Positions 22,890-37,100 of a stretch of 64,000 bases of DNA are shown one piece after another. Within the stretch, counting starts at the first letter, position 1. Every line of letters starts with the position of its first letter. The translations under genes and the position numbers were made by a program. Under the pieces are notes generated by a model, which saw only the letters and a program-made list of their open reading frames with translations, made no database searches and was not told where the DNA came from. The stretch is taken from the NCBI GenBank assembly GCA_013400975.1, contig WBMZ01000358.1, positions 62,001 to 126,000 on the forward strand. The letters run 5' to 3'. The stretch comes from Atrichornis clamosus (Eukaryota > Chordata > Aves > Passeriformes > Menuridae).

Positions 22890-24010
22890 CAAGATTTTGA
22901 GTTTAACCCCACACTCTATAACCCTCCTACCATACAATACTGTGAAGAACATCTCTCCATCTTCAGAATAATCTCTCTGTAGGTTCCAGATAGCAGCTGC
23001 TAGGTTCCCCATAACATGCCCCTTCCCTAGGCTGAGTCAACCTTGGACTCCCAGCCTCTCCTCACAGGTCAAATATTCCAGCCCCGAGTCGTCTTGGGTG
23101 TCCTTTGTTGAAGTCACAGATTTGTTTGTGCCTGTCTGGTATTGAAGGGCCCCACACTGGCCTCAGTAATTAAAATATGGTCTAAACAGTGCTCAGCAGA
23201 GGTGGGTGATCATTTCCCTGAATGTAGTACCTGTGCTCCTGATCATGTAGCCTAGGCTGCTGTTGATCCTCGCTACTGGTAGGGTCATGGGGAATCATAC
23301 AGCTCCTCTCTGCCACATCCTCCAAGACTGTCTACAGAGCTGCCCTTGCAGTCATCCAGTGTAGCATTGTGGTGGGAGGCTGAATCTCAACTGCTGGGCT
23401 TTCCATTTGTCCATGCTGAATTGCATGTGGTTTCCACCAGACCATTCCTCCAAATGCCCCTCTTCCCTCCTACTTCAGGTTATCGATAAGGATGTTGAAT
23501 AGGACAGATCCCAGGATACACCCCTGTAGTACTTCACTTCTACTTCATTTAAACAGGTTTTACCGGTTTTCCATCAGTTCAGACTGTAAAGTCCTAGCGT
23601 TGATGAAAAAAACCCTTGAGAGACTCATTGAAAACCTTACTAAGCTCCTTCAAAATGGCATTCACTGCTCTCCTCTCATCCACAAATCCAGACACTTTGT
23701 CACAGAAGGACTGCTCAGGCAAAGTCTATACTTGGCGCATCTACGATAACTGTTCCCAAGTAAAACTGCCTTCATGTACCCAGGAATACGGTCCAAGAGG
23801 ACACACTCCATGACGTTTCTAAGAATCAAAAGAAGGCTGACATATTTGTATTGGTCACTGGATTTTCTTTTTGACCTGTTTTTAAGATGGGAATAATATT
23901 TGCCCAGTTTTCAGGGTCTCCCCACCCTTCTCAGTCATGACTGGGAGGAGCTGTGCAATGATACCAGCCAGCACTCCCAGTAGTCTTGTCCAGGTTGGAG
24001 ATGTGAGATG
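22890..24010 (-). mobile_element. CR1 LINE fragment B: RT and C-terminal region (minus strand)
   Basis: This is a longer, older CR1 copy on the minus strand. From left to right on the plus strand it shows the complements of the C-terminal ORF2 region (CCTCTCCTCACAGGTCA at about 23056, GGGCCCCACACTGGCCTCAG at about 23149), the FNIFIND block (complement GATAAGGATGTTGAATAGGA, 23486-23505), the motif A region (23610-23690) and the RT entry (GATGGGAATAATATTTGCCC, about 23887-23906; complement encodes an ANIIPIF-like block). Similarity fades near 24010, where the complement of TACCAGCCAGCACTCCCAGT still matches the region before the RT. Many stops and small indels interrupt every frame. Both boundaries are approximate. 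Confidence 0.82.
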
Positions 24011-27000
24011 AATTTAGAGAGCACTTGCTGAAGCTGACAGAAGAAGTCTCAGTTTCCACTTCTGAAGGACTCTCAGTGTCACCAATCCTTACGTTCCTGC
24101 AGGTTTCATGAAAGAAGTAAAAATTTTTCCTGTATCTGCCTCAGGAATGCCTTCTACAGAAGTTCTCTTTCAGAGATCAGCCACATTGAACCCAAACCAC
24201 ATGAACAATAGCAGAGGAGTCATAAGAAATTTAGAGGGGGCAAAAATTGATGGAAACCACTGCAATTGTCTTTGACTGTCTTCTGGGAGGATTATGTGTT
24301 GAACAGCAGGTGTGGTGCTTGAATGGCCAAAGGGTCACACCTGACTTATGCACACAATTGCTGGGCAGACATCATCTTCTTGCAGAGAAAAATTTCACAA
24401 GTGCTTGTCGAGGTGTGGTTATGACTTTGTCACACCTCAGTGCTCTGTCTCCAAGATTTTGTTAAGGGATAATGGGAGAGGGAAAGGAAAGGACTGACAG
24501 CACTGCTGAGACAGCAGGTTCCAAGCTTACTTCTGGGAGGAGGTTTTGTCCAAAAACTCTTGACAAATTTCTACCTTTAAGCTGTTCCACACAGAGTCTT
24601 TCTGGATCCCTCAGCTGAGCTTTCCTCCATCCAAACACTGCTAAGCTTATCAGTGTATTGCTTGTTAAGAACCTGGGTAGATCTAATAAAAATACTAGTA
24701 ATGTAACGGTGATTAAATCCATCCACTTAGGCCTCACTCATACTGCTTAGAGGTTTGTTAAGTTTGTTGTGCAGGATTCTATTTGGTATTACTATTTCAC
24801 AAAGGCTAGTACTTTTGTTTCAATTTGATAAACCAGAAACTACTTATTGGAAAATTATATTCAAGAAGTTTTTCATCAGACTGATTCTAGCAGGATTTTA
24901 TTAGGAAGCAGTACAAAAAAAGAGGTCCTAAAAAAGCAGAGCATGTCGTAAAATCATGAATTTAAATGGTTTTGAAGGAATTAATAGACTTTGTCAACCC
25001 AAGCAGCAACAGAATGATAAATGAAGAAAAGCAATCAAATAGTCACCAGCCTTCTGAAAAAACAAAAAGTAACAGTATAATGATTAAACTGCACATGGGG
25101 TAATAAGTATGCATTTGAAGTCCCTGGAGAAATTCCATCTCTGCTTTATGACAGTATAGTGTTCCCAAACATACCCTTTCTTATGAAAATGCATTTTTTT
25201 CTGAATTACTGCATGAGTGGCTGCTGGGGTATGAGTAGAAGCCCCTGTGATTCAGCAGAAATGTTCAGGCAATGTAAGAGTAAATGCAACAGAAAGCTTT
25301 CTTTCATCCAGCAGGTCTGCTTTGATTTCACCATAAACTGGAACTCAAAGTAGAAACTCCCTCCTTCTGCATCTTCCACTGATATTGTTATCTGAGAGGG
25401 CAGGTTATCTGAGGACTAAGTCTAAAGGAATGATTCTTTGAGTTTTGGATTATCTAAGTGTGGTTTTTATGCATGGAAACACAACCATTACTTGAAGGGA
25501 AATTAGTTCCTCTGTATAGTGCTAGAGTAGTTATCCTGCATTGTCAGCTGGAGTGAGCTGTATGCTGATTTACACCTGCTGAGTCCTTCATTTGCCAAAA
25601 TACTCATAGAACCATGCCCAGAAACCCTACAGACTTTGTAAAAATCAGACTTTGTAAAATAAACCAATTCCCAAATAGTTCCTCTTCCTGACAGAGTTCT
25701 CTCTGGGCATCACCAACACAATTCCCTTTACAAATTTTCCCAGGGCAAATTTTCCCAGGAGCCCAGGCCTTTACTCTGCTCACCCGAGTAGTACCACGCA
25801 TATGTTGCAAATGTTTTTCACTATTTTCTTTTTCCATAACATTATTGGACTTTGGCAAACATAATCTATGGAAAAGTAATCAAAGTTCATATGAAGGATG
25901 AAACGTGGAATCAAACTAAGAAAAAGACAGTACTTATTTAATTAAATTAGCAGGCAGTAAGACAGAAAATACTAGTTCCTGAATTAGCCAGGACAGGAAA
26001 AGCTCTTGGGCTTCTACCCTGTAAAATCCCTTGAAAGTTACCATTTTATTAAGGTATTCTGTCTGTATGTTGAAAAACAAAGTGAGGCTGCATTCCCAAA
26101 GCTAAGATTATCCTTCAAATAATTGTCAACAATTTGCAGAGCAGAGCTGTTTGATTTCCTTTCCTGACTGGTCCCCTCTCTCTTTGCAGTGGATATGTCT
26201 AGCCACGTGCCCATATAAAACTAGGCAAGGTAGGACCTATATTAGGATGATCATGAATTGAAATATATGCATCTGCCAGACATTCCTCTTAGTATATTTC
26301 TACAAAAGAGGACAAACATAGTTTCCATAAGTTAAATGACTTGAAGCCAGTATGACGCTGATGATTTTTCAGACTCCAAAGAGAGTTAAATTGATCTGGG
26401 TGATACCCATAACTCGAGGGACAGGACAACGCAGTTCCAAGAAATCCTTCATTTAAAGATTTTTCAGCACAGTTAACACTAGTAGAAACTCTCAGGCAAT
26501 GCTTCAAGGGAAGATACTTCATTTCACCCTAATCCAATTAAAAAATGGACCTGAGGGGTTATATTAGAGACTGACAAAACAATCAACCACTTAATTTGCT
26601 AGACTGGAAAACACTGAAAATATCCAGAATCATTTACTTGCCTGAAAAAAAATTTATTATATTTGTACCAAAATGCTAATTTCAAAGCTAGTTTTCTCAG
26701 AATTTTTTAAAAAATATATATTACATACAATCTGAAGTTCACAGGGATGGATCCGGTTGAACTGGAAATGCTACTAGTCAGAAGGCTATTTTTTCTCCCC
26801 ACAGAATACAACCAACTTATGAAAACAACTGACGTATTTGAATTCTTGCCATATATAGCACTAAAATATTACCAAGATTCCCAAAGTCTGGAATGTTTTC
26901 ACCGGCAGAAAGAAAATCCAGTTACACTGACCAGAAAAACCCCAAAAGAACTGGATGAATGTATAAATATCCCACTGCGAATATAGCCAATAAAAAGTGT

Positions 27001-29643
27001 ATAAGCTTATGGAGAAATCTACTCAGTGAAAACTTTTCTTTGAGTTTCCACTATATTCATTCATCTGCTCTGAAGTATCTGGTGTTGGTCATTATCGGAG
27101 ACAGAATGCCAGCGTGGATGGTCTATGTCACCTGTACTTCAACTCTTATGTGCATTCAAACTGTTCATGATGTTTTTTCTGTAGGGACATTACAAGGTGC
27201 CTTCATGTGATGCATTCAATGAGGAGACACATTATTCATGTTTTAATCTTATGTTGAAAAAAAATCTTATTGATAAAAATTAGCTTATTATCTCATTAAC
27301 AAACTAAAATAACTCAATTAACTGGCTACTGCATTCATCTAAATTAGTTCTGCAAACTGAAATACATGAAAATGCTTATACCTGGAAAATTCTTTTGTTA
27401 TTGCTCACTGGGTGACTGCAACTCCAGAAAGAAAACCTCATTACATCTCAATCAGAGATTTCAGCAGACAATCCATTGCCCATACCACTGGGAATAAAAC
27501 AGTACAACTGGATTAATGTCATCACATTCTGTAGCTGTCTCTAGTATGTAAAGTCTCCTAAGTGACTGGGGCATAAATTCACATAACAAAAGGGAAGAAA
27601 AATACACCTTTCACAAGAAAAGGTTCATAAGATTTTGACTTTGGTGCTGACAGAAAGTATTTCAGTAATCAGAAGATATGTTTTCCTCTGTGTGCTACAA
27701 TCATGACTCACAGTCACTCTGGTTCTTGCTAAGACACTGTCTTTGGACCCGAAAAACCTTTAGCAATTTCAATTTAGCAAAATGGGACTGATGTAACAGG
27801 ATATAGTAGGAACACTTCCTTTTAGGAATGGTGAATCTGAGTTCGACCCTCCTCTGGCAAAGAGGAAAGTGATCACAAGTTACATTCTGAGTCCTACATG
27901 AAACTTTAAAGAAACTAGATTTCCATGGACAAACTGGGATTATTTTATAGATTATTTTAACAGGAGTAAATAAGTTTAAATTGAGAGAAATTAGAACACA
28001 AATGTAATCCTAAATCTCAGGTGTATTAATTGATCATCAAACAGAGCCTATAAAGAGTTTATCAGCAAATTTATTTGCTGGTCTTTCCAATGTAAAATAA
28101 CACAGTTTGCACAAGGTTGGTCTCTAAATTAGCTATTACTTAGCAGGAAAAAAATCCTAAAATTATTGGTTTCTGAAATCTACACCCATTAACTGCATAC
28201 TCAGTGACTAGCAAATAAAAAAGTAGGAATGATTAAGAAATGCATAGAGAATGAAACAGAAACCATCATTGTGTCACTGCAGAGTGCCCACATCTTACAT
28301 GTTGCATAAAGTTCTTGGCAAACCTCTTCTTAAAACTTAATGATGGAGTTAGAAAAGGACAGAGAAGGCAACAAATTCTATAGATATGTGGAATACACTC
28401 CACATTATATGAAACTGTAAATAAGAGGACTTTATGGCTTTAAAAAGCCAGTGAAGAGGATATGATGTTGCTTAACAAAATTAGGAATTCTAAGGAGAAG
28501 GGTATTTATTGTTCCTCGGAGTACATGGAAGAAATGGAAATAAGACCTTGCAAAAGCATCAGGTAGCACATTTAAAATAAAAACTACATTTTTCATACGA
28601 ATCTATTTAAATTGGAAACCGATTGACACTGAATTTTCACAGAATTTCACAAAGACTCATAGGATCAAGGGTTCAAAATATATAAACAAATTTACAGATG
28701 TTAAGGTCATTAGTATTTTTTTAAAACAATGTTCTAAATGCAATATCAAGCTCAGGCAGATCTTTAATTGTTCATAGCCATAAATATATTTTTAAAACAT
28801 GTAAAGGTCACCTTATTATTATTAGAGTTCTCTGATCTGACAATGTGCTCTAAAGGTACGTGTTTTATTGATCTTACCATTTCCAAGATACGTATTAATC
28901 ACTGAATCATGACAATACTGAGTTACTTCTGAGCATACACAGGTACCTAAGGAACTTTAATGTGAAAAATAGAGACAGTTTCTCAATAAAACAGTATTTT
29001 ATTTACTAAGCCTCCTCATACACTCATTTGAAGTGCCCTGGTTGTATTAGATATCACAGGTCCTTTTAATAATGAGATTAAGGGAACAGATTTTAGTTTG
29101 AAAGAAATCTGCAAACTCTCCATGAAAAAAAACCCCACCAAAACTGTTTACTCCAAAAAGCATGTAGAAAGAGGTCACAGACTTAGATATTGTTGTTGAA
29201 TAAGCTAACCATATACATAGTTCCACATTTTTTGTGCAAAGGTCATAGTTTCTTTATCAAAGTGTTAAGTAGAGTGACAGCCATTAATGCCAACTTTATA
29301 AGGATTTTCATTCCTCCACTTTTCACTGATGTCACCCCTGTAATAAACTTACAAAAACTTATTCCTTGTGAAAATTATAAGCTTCTCCATTGCTGGATTT
29401 TTCTCTTTTTATTTGAAGGAGATCCAGTCTTTAAAATCTTCTCACAGAAGAAAAAATAAAGCATCTCATGAACCAAGGTTCAGGTACTACTTCTGTAGCT
29501 GAAGCTGATATTTATTTTCACATAACAGAAGGATCCTTTCTCCAGACACGATACAGCATCCTAAAATACAATTTAAACACACATTTATCTAGAAAAAAAA
29601 AAATTTGGAAGAAAGACTTATGTATTTTATTAAAGGAAAAGAC
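24011..29643. other. Unassigned AT-rich non-coding DNA
   Basis: No gene or repeat was recognised. The first 150 bp may still belong to the CR1 fragment on the left. Two neighbouring plus-strand frames at 26747-26986 and 26959-27210 (79 and 83 codons) were examined and show no family motif, no splice-site logic and no Kozak-like start worth noting. From 27240 to 29460 the sequence is strongly AT-rich. Confidence 0.5.
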
Positions 29644-30362
29644 AATACAGAATCTTGGAATCAGAATTGTTGAGGTTGGAAGGCATCTCTGGAGACGGGC
29701 TAGTACAACCCTTTCATCAAGTAGGTTCAGATAGAGTCATTTGCCCTGTACCTTGTTCACGTAGAGTTTGAATACCTGCAAGGATGAAGACTCTACTGCC
29801 TTTCTGGAGATCATGTGCCAGTGACTGATTACAAGTTTTGCCTGACGTTTAACCAGTCTCCTTTGTTTCAGTTTGTGACCACTGCCTCTTGTCCTGCCAC
29901 TGGGCTCCACTGAGAAGAGGGTCTCTTTTTCTTCTGCACTCTCCTCCATAAAGTATCTATACACATGGTTACGACCCTCCTGAGCATTCTCTTCTCTATG
30001 CTGAGCCCTTCCTGCTCTCTCACCCTCTTTTTGTACATCAGATGCTGCAGCCCCTTGATAATATTTGTGTCCATTTGGTGGACTTGTTCCAGTGTGCCCA
30101 TGTCTTTCTGGTAATGAGGAGCCCAGAACTGGAGCTAGAACTCCAGGTTTCTTTCCCTAGTGCCAAGTAGATGGGAGCAGTCACCTTTCTTGACTTTTAG
30201 TGGTGCCTTTCCTGAAGCAGAACAGGAGACTGTTGGCTTTCTTTGCTGCAAAAGCACATTCCTTGCTCATGTTCAATTTGGTGTCCATCAGGAACCCCAG
30301 GGCCTCTTCTTCAAAGCTGCTTTTCAGCTTTCTGACATCAGCCTGATATAGGGGCTGTATTT
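29644..30362 (-). mobile_element. CR1 LINE 3' region (minus strand)
   Basis: The left edge is the complement of the CR1 terminus (ACAGAATCTTGGAATCAGAA) followed by GTTGAGGTTGGAAGGCATCT, a typical CR1 tail read backwards. To the right come complements of the C-terminal ORF2 region: CCAGTCTCCTTTGTTTCAG, CACTGCCTCTTGTCCTGCC, CCCTCCTGAGCATTCTCTTC, GAGGAGCCCAGAACTGGAG and CAAAAGCACATTCCTTGCTC. The copy is about 720 bp and lacks the RT core. Its coding strand is broken into frames of 60-77 codons, so it is inactive. Confidence 0.9.
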
Positions 30363-30950
30363 TCATTGAATCATGTGATAATATAGGCCAGGAAATGGAA
30401 TTTCAAGAGAATGTGGAAAGGTAAGAATAGTAGAGAAGAGACAAGGCAGGGAAGAAGGAAGGATAAAGTCAACAAAATCTTGTTTGATTTTCCCTCTGAA
30501 ATACAAAATACAAATTATTCTTCTTTCTGGATGTTCACTGTTTTTGCTCTAAATGTGCATCTCATACTAATAATTACTTCCCAACTTCTTCTCTATTCAT
30601 CTTTTTGTGGATGTTTTGTGTTCTCAGATCATGTCTACCTGCTACTCATTCATTTCTCCTTTACTATTTCCTCTTCCACTACATTTCCTTGATAGCTTTA
30701 TTTTCCCCTGAGTTGCAGACTGAATTCTGTGATTTCTGTGATCACGTCTAATAGTTTTCCTTCCTCTGCTTTTTTCACTCTCATTAATTCTAAACTGTAG
30801 TAGCATTTGTCTGTGCCTCTCTGTGTCTTTATATGGTGCCCTGGCAATGGACATTCAACAGACATTCCATCTCCAAACCAGATAATTTTTTTAAATTTTT
30901 TTTTTCTTTAAAGAATCTAAGACTGGCTTTAGCTTGGAAAAACCTATGTG
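30363..30950. other. Unassigned spacer
   Basis: No gene or repeat was recognised. A plus-strand frame of 93 codons (30411-30692) is hydrophobic and serine-rich by composition and lacks a motif, so it is treated as chance. A T-rich run lies at 30885-30908. Confidence 0.5.
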
Positions 30951-31040
30951 AAAAAAATATTGTTAAAAAAAGTTATGTTCCAGTGTTCTTTCTTTAAAAA
31001 AATATTGTTAAAAAAAGTTATGTTACAATGATCTTTCTTT
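30951..31040. repeat. Tandem duplication, 2 x 45 bp
   Basis: Two consecutive 45-bp units (30951-30995 and 30996-31040) both start AAAAAAATATTGTTAAAAAA and both end in CTTTCTTT. They differ at three positions. The second unit runs directly into a CT microsatellite, which suggests that replication slippage or an unequal exchange at the CTTT end created the duplication. Confidence 0.93.
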
Positions 31041-31122
31041 CTTTCCTTTCTTTCTTTCTTTATTTCCTTCTTTCTCTCTCCCTCTCCTTCTTTCTTTCTC
31101 TCTTCTTCTCTTCTTTCTTTCT
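31032..31122. repeat. CTTT/CT-rich microsatellite tract
   Basis: About 90 bp of almost pure pyrimidine made from CTTT, CCTTT and CTCT units. It is likely length-polymorphic. It overlaps the end of the 45-bp tandem duplication. Confidence 0.95.
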
Positions 31123-34100
31123 GTAGGTAGCAATGACTTTAACTTCTCCAAAGTGTTTGATCCTGTCACAGTCTCCTCCAACTGTAAATGTTCCTGTGTT
31201 CTTCCAGCTCCTCTAGTCCTCTCCTCTACATGTTATTCTCAGGATCGCCCTTTTCACCATTCAGTTCTTAGGGATGAACCAAGAGGAGAAGGGTTTATAA
31301 TAGGTCTGTTTCTTTGCTTCAGACCTAACTCATGTGTTCACATGAGCTGTCTCTCCAAACCATCCAGCACCAACAACGAATCAGAATTTTTACCCTTCTC
31401 TCCAAGAAAACCTGACAGGACCTGGACTCAGAATGTCTTGCAGTCAAACTGTAGATCATCATGTCTGCTAGTGAAAAAAATAAATTCTGAACTTTTCCAA
31501 CAAGTTTTACAGCAAAAGTTTCTCAGCTAAACAGCTGAGTTTTGTCCCCCCCTTATGTCTTTACATATTACAAGCATTCTGGAAAGTGAAATATTTCCGA
31601 TAGTACGGGGAGGACAAAAAACCAATTAAGGACTCTGTAGCTTCATTGATGTAAATATTCATCCCCAGGACTGAAAACAGCTCCATGAAGAGGAGGAGGT
31701 AGAGGACAGTCCAGGAAACAGCACTCTGAGACAGAGGGTTGGAAATAATTTGTCTGAAGCCACACAATAATTCTGCCAGAAGATGAAGATATGAAGACAC
31801 TAACTTATTAGAAGTTCTTTCTTGATATGGAAAATAAGAAAATAAGTTCAGTCATAGAGACTTGTCTGCAATCACATCTTATCCATATGAGTGGCATGCA
31901 TCTGTGGCAGATCCAGTTGTGTCAGAGAACAGTCCTGCAAATGCTACTGCATTCGGAATATTACAACTCATCATACCTGAAAAATTATCGGTTGAGAGCT
32001 TCTTAAATCACACGTAATTATATACTATTTTTTTCCTAATCTGGTTTCTTCATTTCCTTTTTTTTTAATGGAGTCAGACATAGGAAATATACTTATTGAA
32101 AATTTGGGAGATAGAAGTAGAAGGTTAGATATAATTCAGAATACAATGGATGAAATGTTTGAAAACTCTCACTTAAGATTATAAGTGACTTACAGAGAAA
32201 TTGAAAAAAATTGAGATAACCTTTGATGGACATTGTGCTATCCATATGATAGTTCTTAGATTGCTATCTAACAAATCAAGCTGATGAACTGGAAATAAGT
32301 TCATAATAGAAAATATTATATAGATTCTGGTTCCTGAAGGCAAAATAACCATAGAGGTTGAAATATAATCTACAAAAGACTGTAGATGGGCCACTCATAG
32401 ATAAGTTTGAAATATATTTGCAGTACTTCTTGGCTTTTCAGATTTCCTTACAAATGCAAACTATACAGCGACTCAAGAGTAGCAAGTCAGTCTGAATAAA
32501 AATGTAGTCTGCAAGGGTGATGAGCCACATCTCGTTGTGATTATTTTTGATAATAAATATTGATTTGGTGAAAATTAGGCTTCGATAAATAGGATTGGGA
32601 GAATAATAATTATGTCTAATATTTTAATTCTGAAATCTGTATAATAAATACTGTGTGTCATTAAATACTAAGCTTCTGCCAGTAACTCCAATGTCTATCA
32701 CTAGTTCTTATTGTTATCCCTACCTTTCTAAATCCTTACAGCACTATTTGTACTATGACACTTCATCTCTCAGCTTTTGAACAGTCCAGAAGAAATTATT
32801 TAATGCACACAGGCACACACACGCACATTTGAAAAATCTGCAGGCAACTCTGAGAAATCAGCAAAAAATCCTGAACTGGAATGAGGTGAGACCTGCTCCT
32901 TGGATGGGGTCCAGAAGAGTTTTCTTGTGGTCTGAGCTACTCTCATGTGGCTACAGCAATCTACACCTGATCTTTACTTGAGAAACAAGCAAATATAACC
33001 CATTTATGCCCTCTTATGTCTCTCTTCTATACGCCACACTCAGTGCACCATGCCTTGAACCTGGCACTATGCAGGTCAAAATGGATCTTGTCTTCCTGGT
33101 CATTCATAGCAATGCCGTCAGCACTGTGGGGTCCCAATTCCAGTCAGTGGGCTTTGGGTCTCAAACACTTTTTTTTTTGTCAAAATCTAAAGAACTTTAG
33201 AAAAGTTTATTATTTACTAAGCTCCTTCTTGCCTCTCAGAACTCTGAAGCTAAAATAATTTATAACATTGACATTTTGCCATCCATAATTTTCTAGCCAA
33301 TTTCCATTTGCCCTTTGCATTACACTTATGAATAGTTGTTGGATTAAGTTTGATTCTTGCCTACTCTACTAACCGCATGAACAAAACTGTGTTGAGATGT
33401 AATTTGACTCACTCTTAATTGCTGACATATGGCATATTGAATAAGGAGGGATGGGAAAAGCACTCCTGGGGGGTAAGTGATTAGCAGTCTAAACATGAAC
33501 ATTACAGACATTCCAGGACTTTACATTTTCTGATTGTTCCTTCTAAAATCTTGGATTTCAGAATGTGCAGCTTCTTTGTTTATTTCAAAAGGAGAGTACA
33601 GCAGACACTATGGTGAATTATTTTATAAGAGAGAAGTCAAAAAACTCATAAATCCTGCAAGTAAAGCAATCTGCCAAAAATGATCATGCATATTTAAAAC
33701 TATTTACAAATGGGGCAAAGCATGAGCAGCTGCATCCATTACTTTAAAGCTCTCAGATGGAGAACAGATCATTTACAAATACCAACGAGCATTGCCTCGG
33801 AAACATGCTGTATATACACAGTGGACACCTGGAGGAGAAACTCCTCATTTACCACTCACACTTTCTCTAATGAGGAGATTATTTGGAAATGAGAAAATAG
33901 TATATCACCTACACTCTCATAATCAGGAAGATTCTGTTTGAGATATCCACCCACTACCAGGCACATCAAGAGTGCAATAATGTGAAAAGCCGAAGAGCAA
34001 TCCTTCTCTTAATCAAGAGAGTCAGCAGTTAGAATATTTTAAGAAACTACTATTTGCTCAGACATTGCTTATATTTTTGGTGATACAACTTAAATAGTAA

Positions 34101-37100
34101 AAAATAGAAGAAGTCTTGCAAACTACTGCTGTATCTTGATCAATTCAGTCTTTAAGAGATGGGTTCTGTCCATTCAGGAAGGATCAGATATACATGTTAC
34201 TAGGCAAGGATGGGTGTTTTACTGCTATAGCAATCATCTGTAGCTGTGTGAGTAGAAACCAAAATGGATTCTCCTCTATCATAATAAAACTGTCCCAGAA
34301 ACTAACAGTACTAAAACATTACCAGAAATTTCTTTTAAATAAATGCATTCCCATTGTTAAGAAAAGGAAATTTCCTCACCTGCATAATGGCTTCTAATCT
34401 AAATTCTATGGCCTTCAATTTTGATTCCTGCTACATGAAACTGTCCCTGCCCCAGGATATCACAACTTCTTATTGTCCTTTATTTTCCATAGTCTGAGGA
34501 AAATAATGATCTGAGCATGTGGGAGAGGAAAAAGTGCATCTGCAGGTGTGAGGACTGGACATTCAGCTCTAGGCTCTTCTAAATTTCATTATCTTTAGTT
34601 CAAAAAGAGTGATAAGCAAAAGCCAGCTGTTTATCCAAAATGAAAAAGCAAGTTCTGCAGGTGTAATAGGCAATAGGCAGAACTCCTTGTCAGAAAGAGA
34701 GTTCAGGAAGAGAAATGTTGATATTTATAAAGAAAAGAAAAAGCAAAATACGTGCAAACAGATACATATATGAAATAAATGTAAGGCAGTCACGAAATGC
34801 TTCTTACACCTAAAAGTGACAGGTTTTTGTCTTAGTTTAACTAAGGAAATATGATATGATCACAGACAGCTTTCTGTGAACTCCACAGATTGTCCTAGAA
34901 TGGGATTTTTAAAAACTGGGAGAAAAAAATGTATTGCCAGAATTTTCCCTGTACAGATGTTCTATCAAAAAAGAATTGACAAAAGAACCTGTAACTACTA
35001 AGGTGTATTGCTTGGTGAGCTGCAGTGCCACCACCTGAAGACAGGGACAGACACCAGGCTTATCTAAATGCAGGAGACCTGCAGACACTTGGCTGAAATC
35101 AGACCTATAAGGAGGAGCATGTTCTAGGCCAGTTTTTGGGTGATGAACTCACCCTTAGCCCAGATAATAAATCTGTTCTTATGAAATACTAAAGTTCACA
35201 ACAGAACTTATAAAGCAAATGCAAATATAGATATATATATGTGTGTGAAATTCCTCAAAATTTCAGAGAAAAAGTAACTTCTCCTTGGAAGATTAAATCT
35301 GGATTTGGAATTTTTCTTATTTCCTGTACAAAAAAAAGTTTTTAACCAAGTCATTTCTCAAATTTGCTATTTTCTTATTAATAATTTGGACCATTTCAAA
35401 GCTCGAAACACAAATTTATAATACCTCAGTCTCACAAATACTGCTGTTTAACTTTAATTTTATTTTTTTTAATCTCACGTGTATGAAAGGATCTGCACAG
35501 AATGTCAAATGTTTAAGTTTCGTTGCACCCTGTCCCAAGCTGCATATAACCTGGTGGTGGTGTTGTCAAGAGAGCAGCAGTCACCTGCAGGCCGTGCAGG
35601 CAGAGGCTGTGCCCTGGTGGTGCTGGAGGGGTGTCACCAGTGACGGCACGCAGAGCTTGAGCAGGCGGCAAAGTCCCCGGCCCCCATATCATTATGAGCT
35701 CATTTCTGGGAAGATATCTGGCAAGATGTGTTGTAAGAGCTTTACACTGGGCTTGGTAAGTCCTTTTGCCTCCTTGGGACAGCCTGGGTGCTTCACTCAG
35801 AGTCACCTCTTTCCACCTATTATCCTTTAAGACATAATTTTGGAGTATGGAGATAAACTGCATGTTCTGCAAGGTGTGGATCCCCTTCAATATGTTATTC
35901 AATTAAGAAGAGTCAGCATCAGTAAACCATAATATAACCCTATTCTGACTGGAATTCAACTGGAAAAACCAAATCTACTCTATCCATTTACCACAGCTTG
36001 AGTTGGATTAATTTGCCCTTTCAGCTGAAAAGCTACATTCAATATAAATAATGATATGACTATCCTGTCTTGAGCCTTCAGATGCAGAACATGAATTTCT
36101 GCTCAGTGGTTCTCCTACATACACACGCGTGGGAGAAAAGTGAACATCTGCATCTAACCCATTGTAGAGCTGAACCTGCCTCTTTCTACCAAGAACATTT
36201 AGAAATAAATAGAAAGCTATATAGGGGAAGGGGGATAAAACAAAGCAGTCAAATAAGTCTCCCAGATCTATTAAATAACCAACTGAAAGGAAACATGTTA
36301 ACTGAAAGGAGATAAAGGCCATGGTAACTCTGACAGCTCTGTGCCAACTACAGTCAAAATAAAACATCATTCCCAATCTTCTTGGTTTGCAATAAAGGAC
36401 TCAGCTGCTGGGCTTTGAAAGATATCTCTTTAGCAGCAGGATCGGACTCTCTGACAGACTCATCGAACAGTTTAGCTGGCAACCTTGAAACTGCCTCTGT
36501 GTAGCAGCACACAACAGCTTATTTCCCTATAAACTATTCCATGCTTCTTTCTGATGAAGCTAAAGCATAAACTAATTCACAGTGTGGGCTTTTTTTCAAG
36601 GACTAAAAGCAATTCTTTTGTTAAAGCATTTATTTAAAAAACTAGACATGATTTTTTCCAGTTTCCTCACAGCTAGTCATATGTGACATGTTAAGTTGCA
36701 CACAGGGTCAGTGATGTACCATGTACATGAGCCTTGAACATTAAGCAAATACTGCAAAGTATTGTTCTTTATTTTGGTAACAACCAATAAATGACACAAG
36801 TAAGATTTGTGTCAGCTGCAATTTGCATGTAGAGCAATTCAAGCAAATCCATTGCTTTTTTACTTACTGGAAACAAGGAAGAATGTATATTATATCATGA
36901 CAGGTGTCCCCAAATAATACTGCAGTTCTAATTTACTCAGCTATTTTTCTAACATCAAAGCAAATATTTAGTTTTATGAAGACAAAGGGTGCAGCTGATT
37001 TGACTTTACTAGAGGTGTGAGTTGGAAAAGAGAAAAACATGTAATCAGCAAAAAAAATTGCAGTCCTTTCTGTTCTTTGACTATGATCAGAGTGGAAATT

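Noticed and set aside
26747..27210. Two overlapping plus-strand frames considered as possible exons or a retrocopy
   Set aside because: They are in different frames, have no family resemblance that I can name, and have no poly-A tail or flanking duplication.
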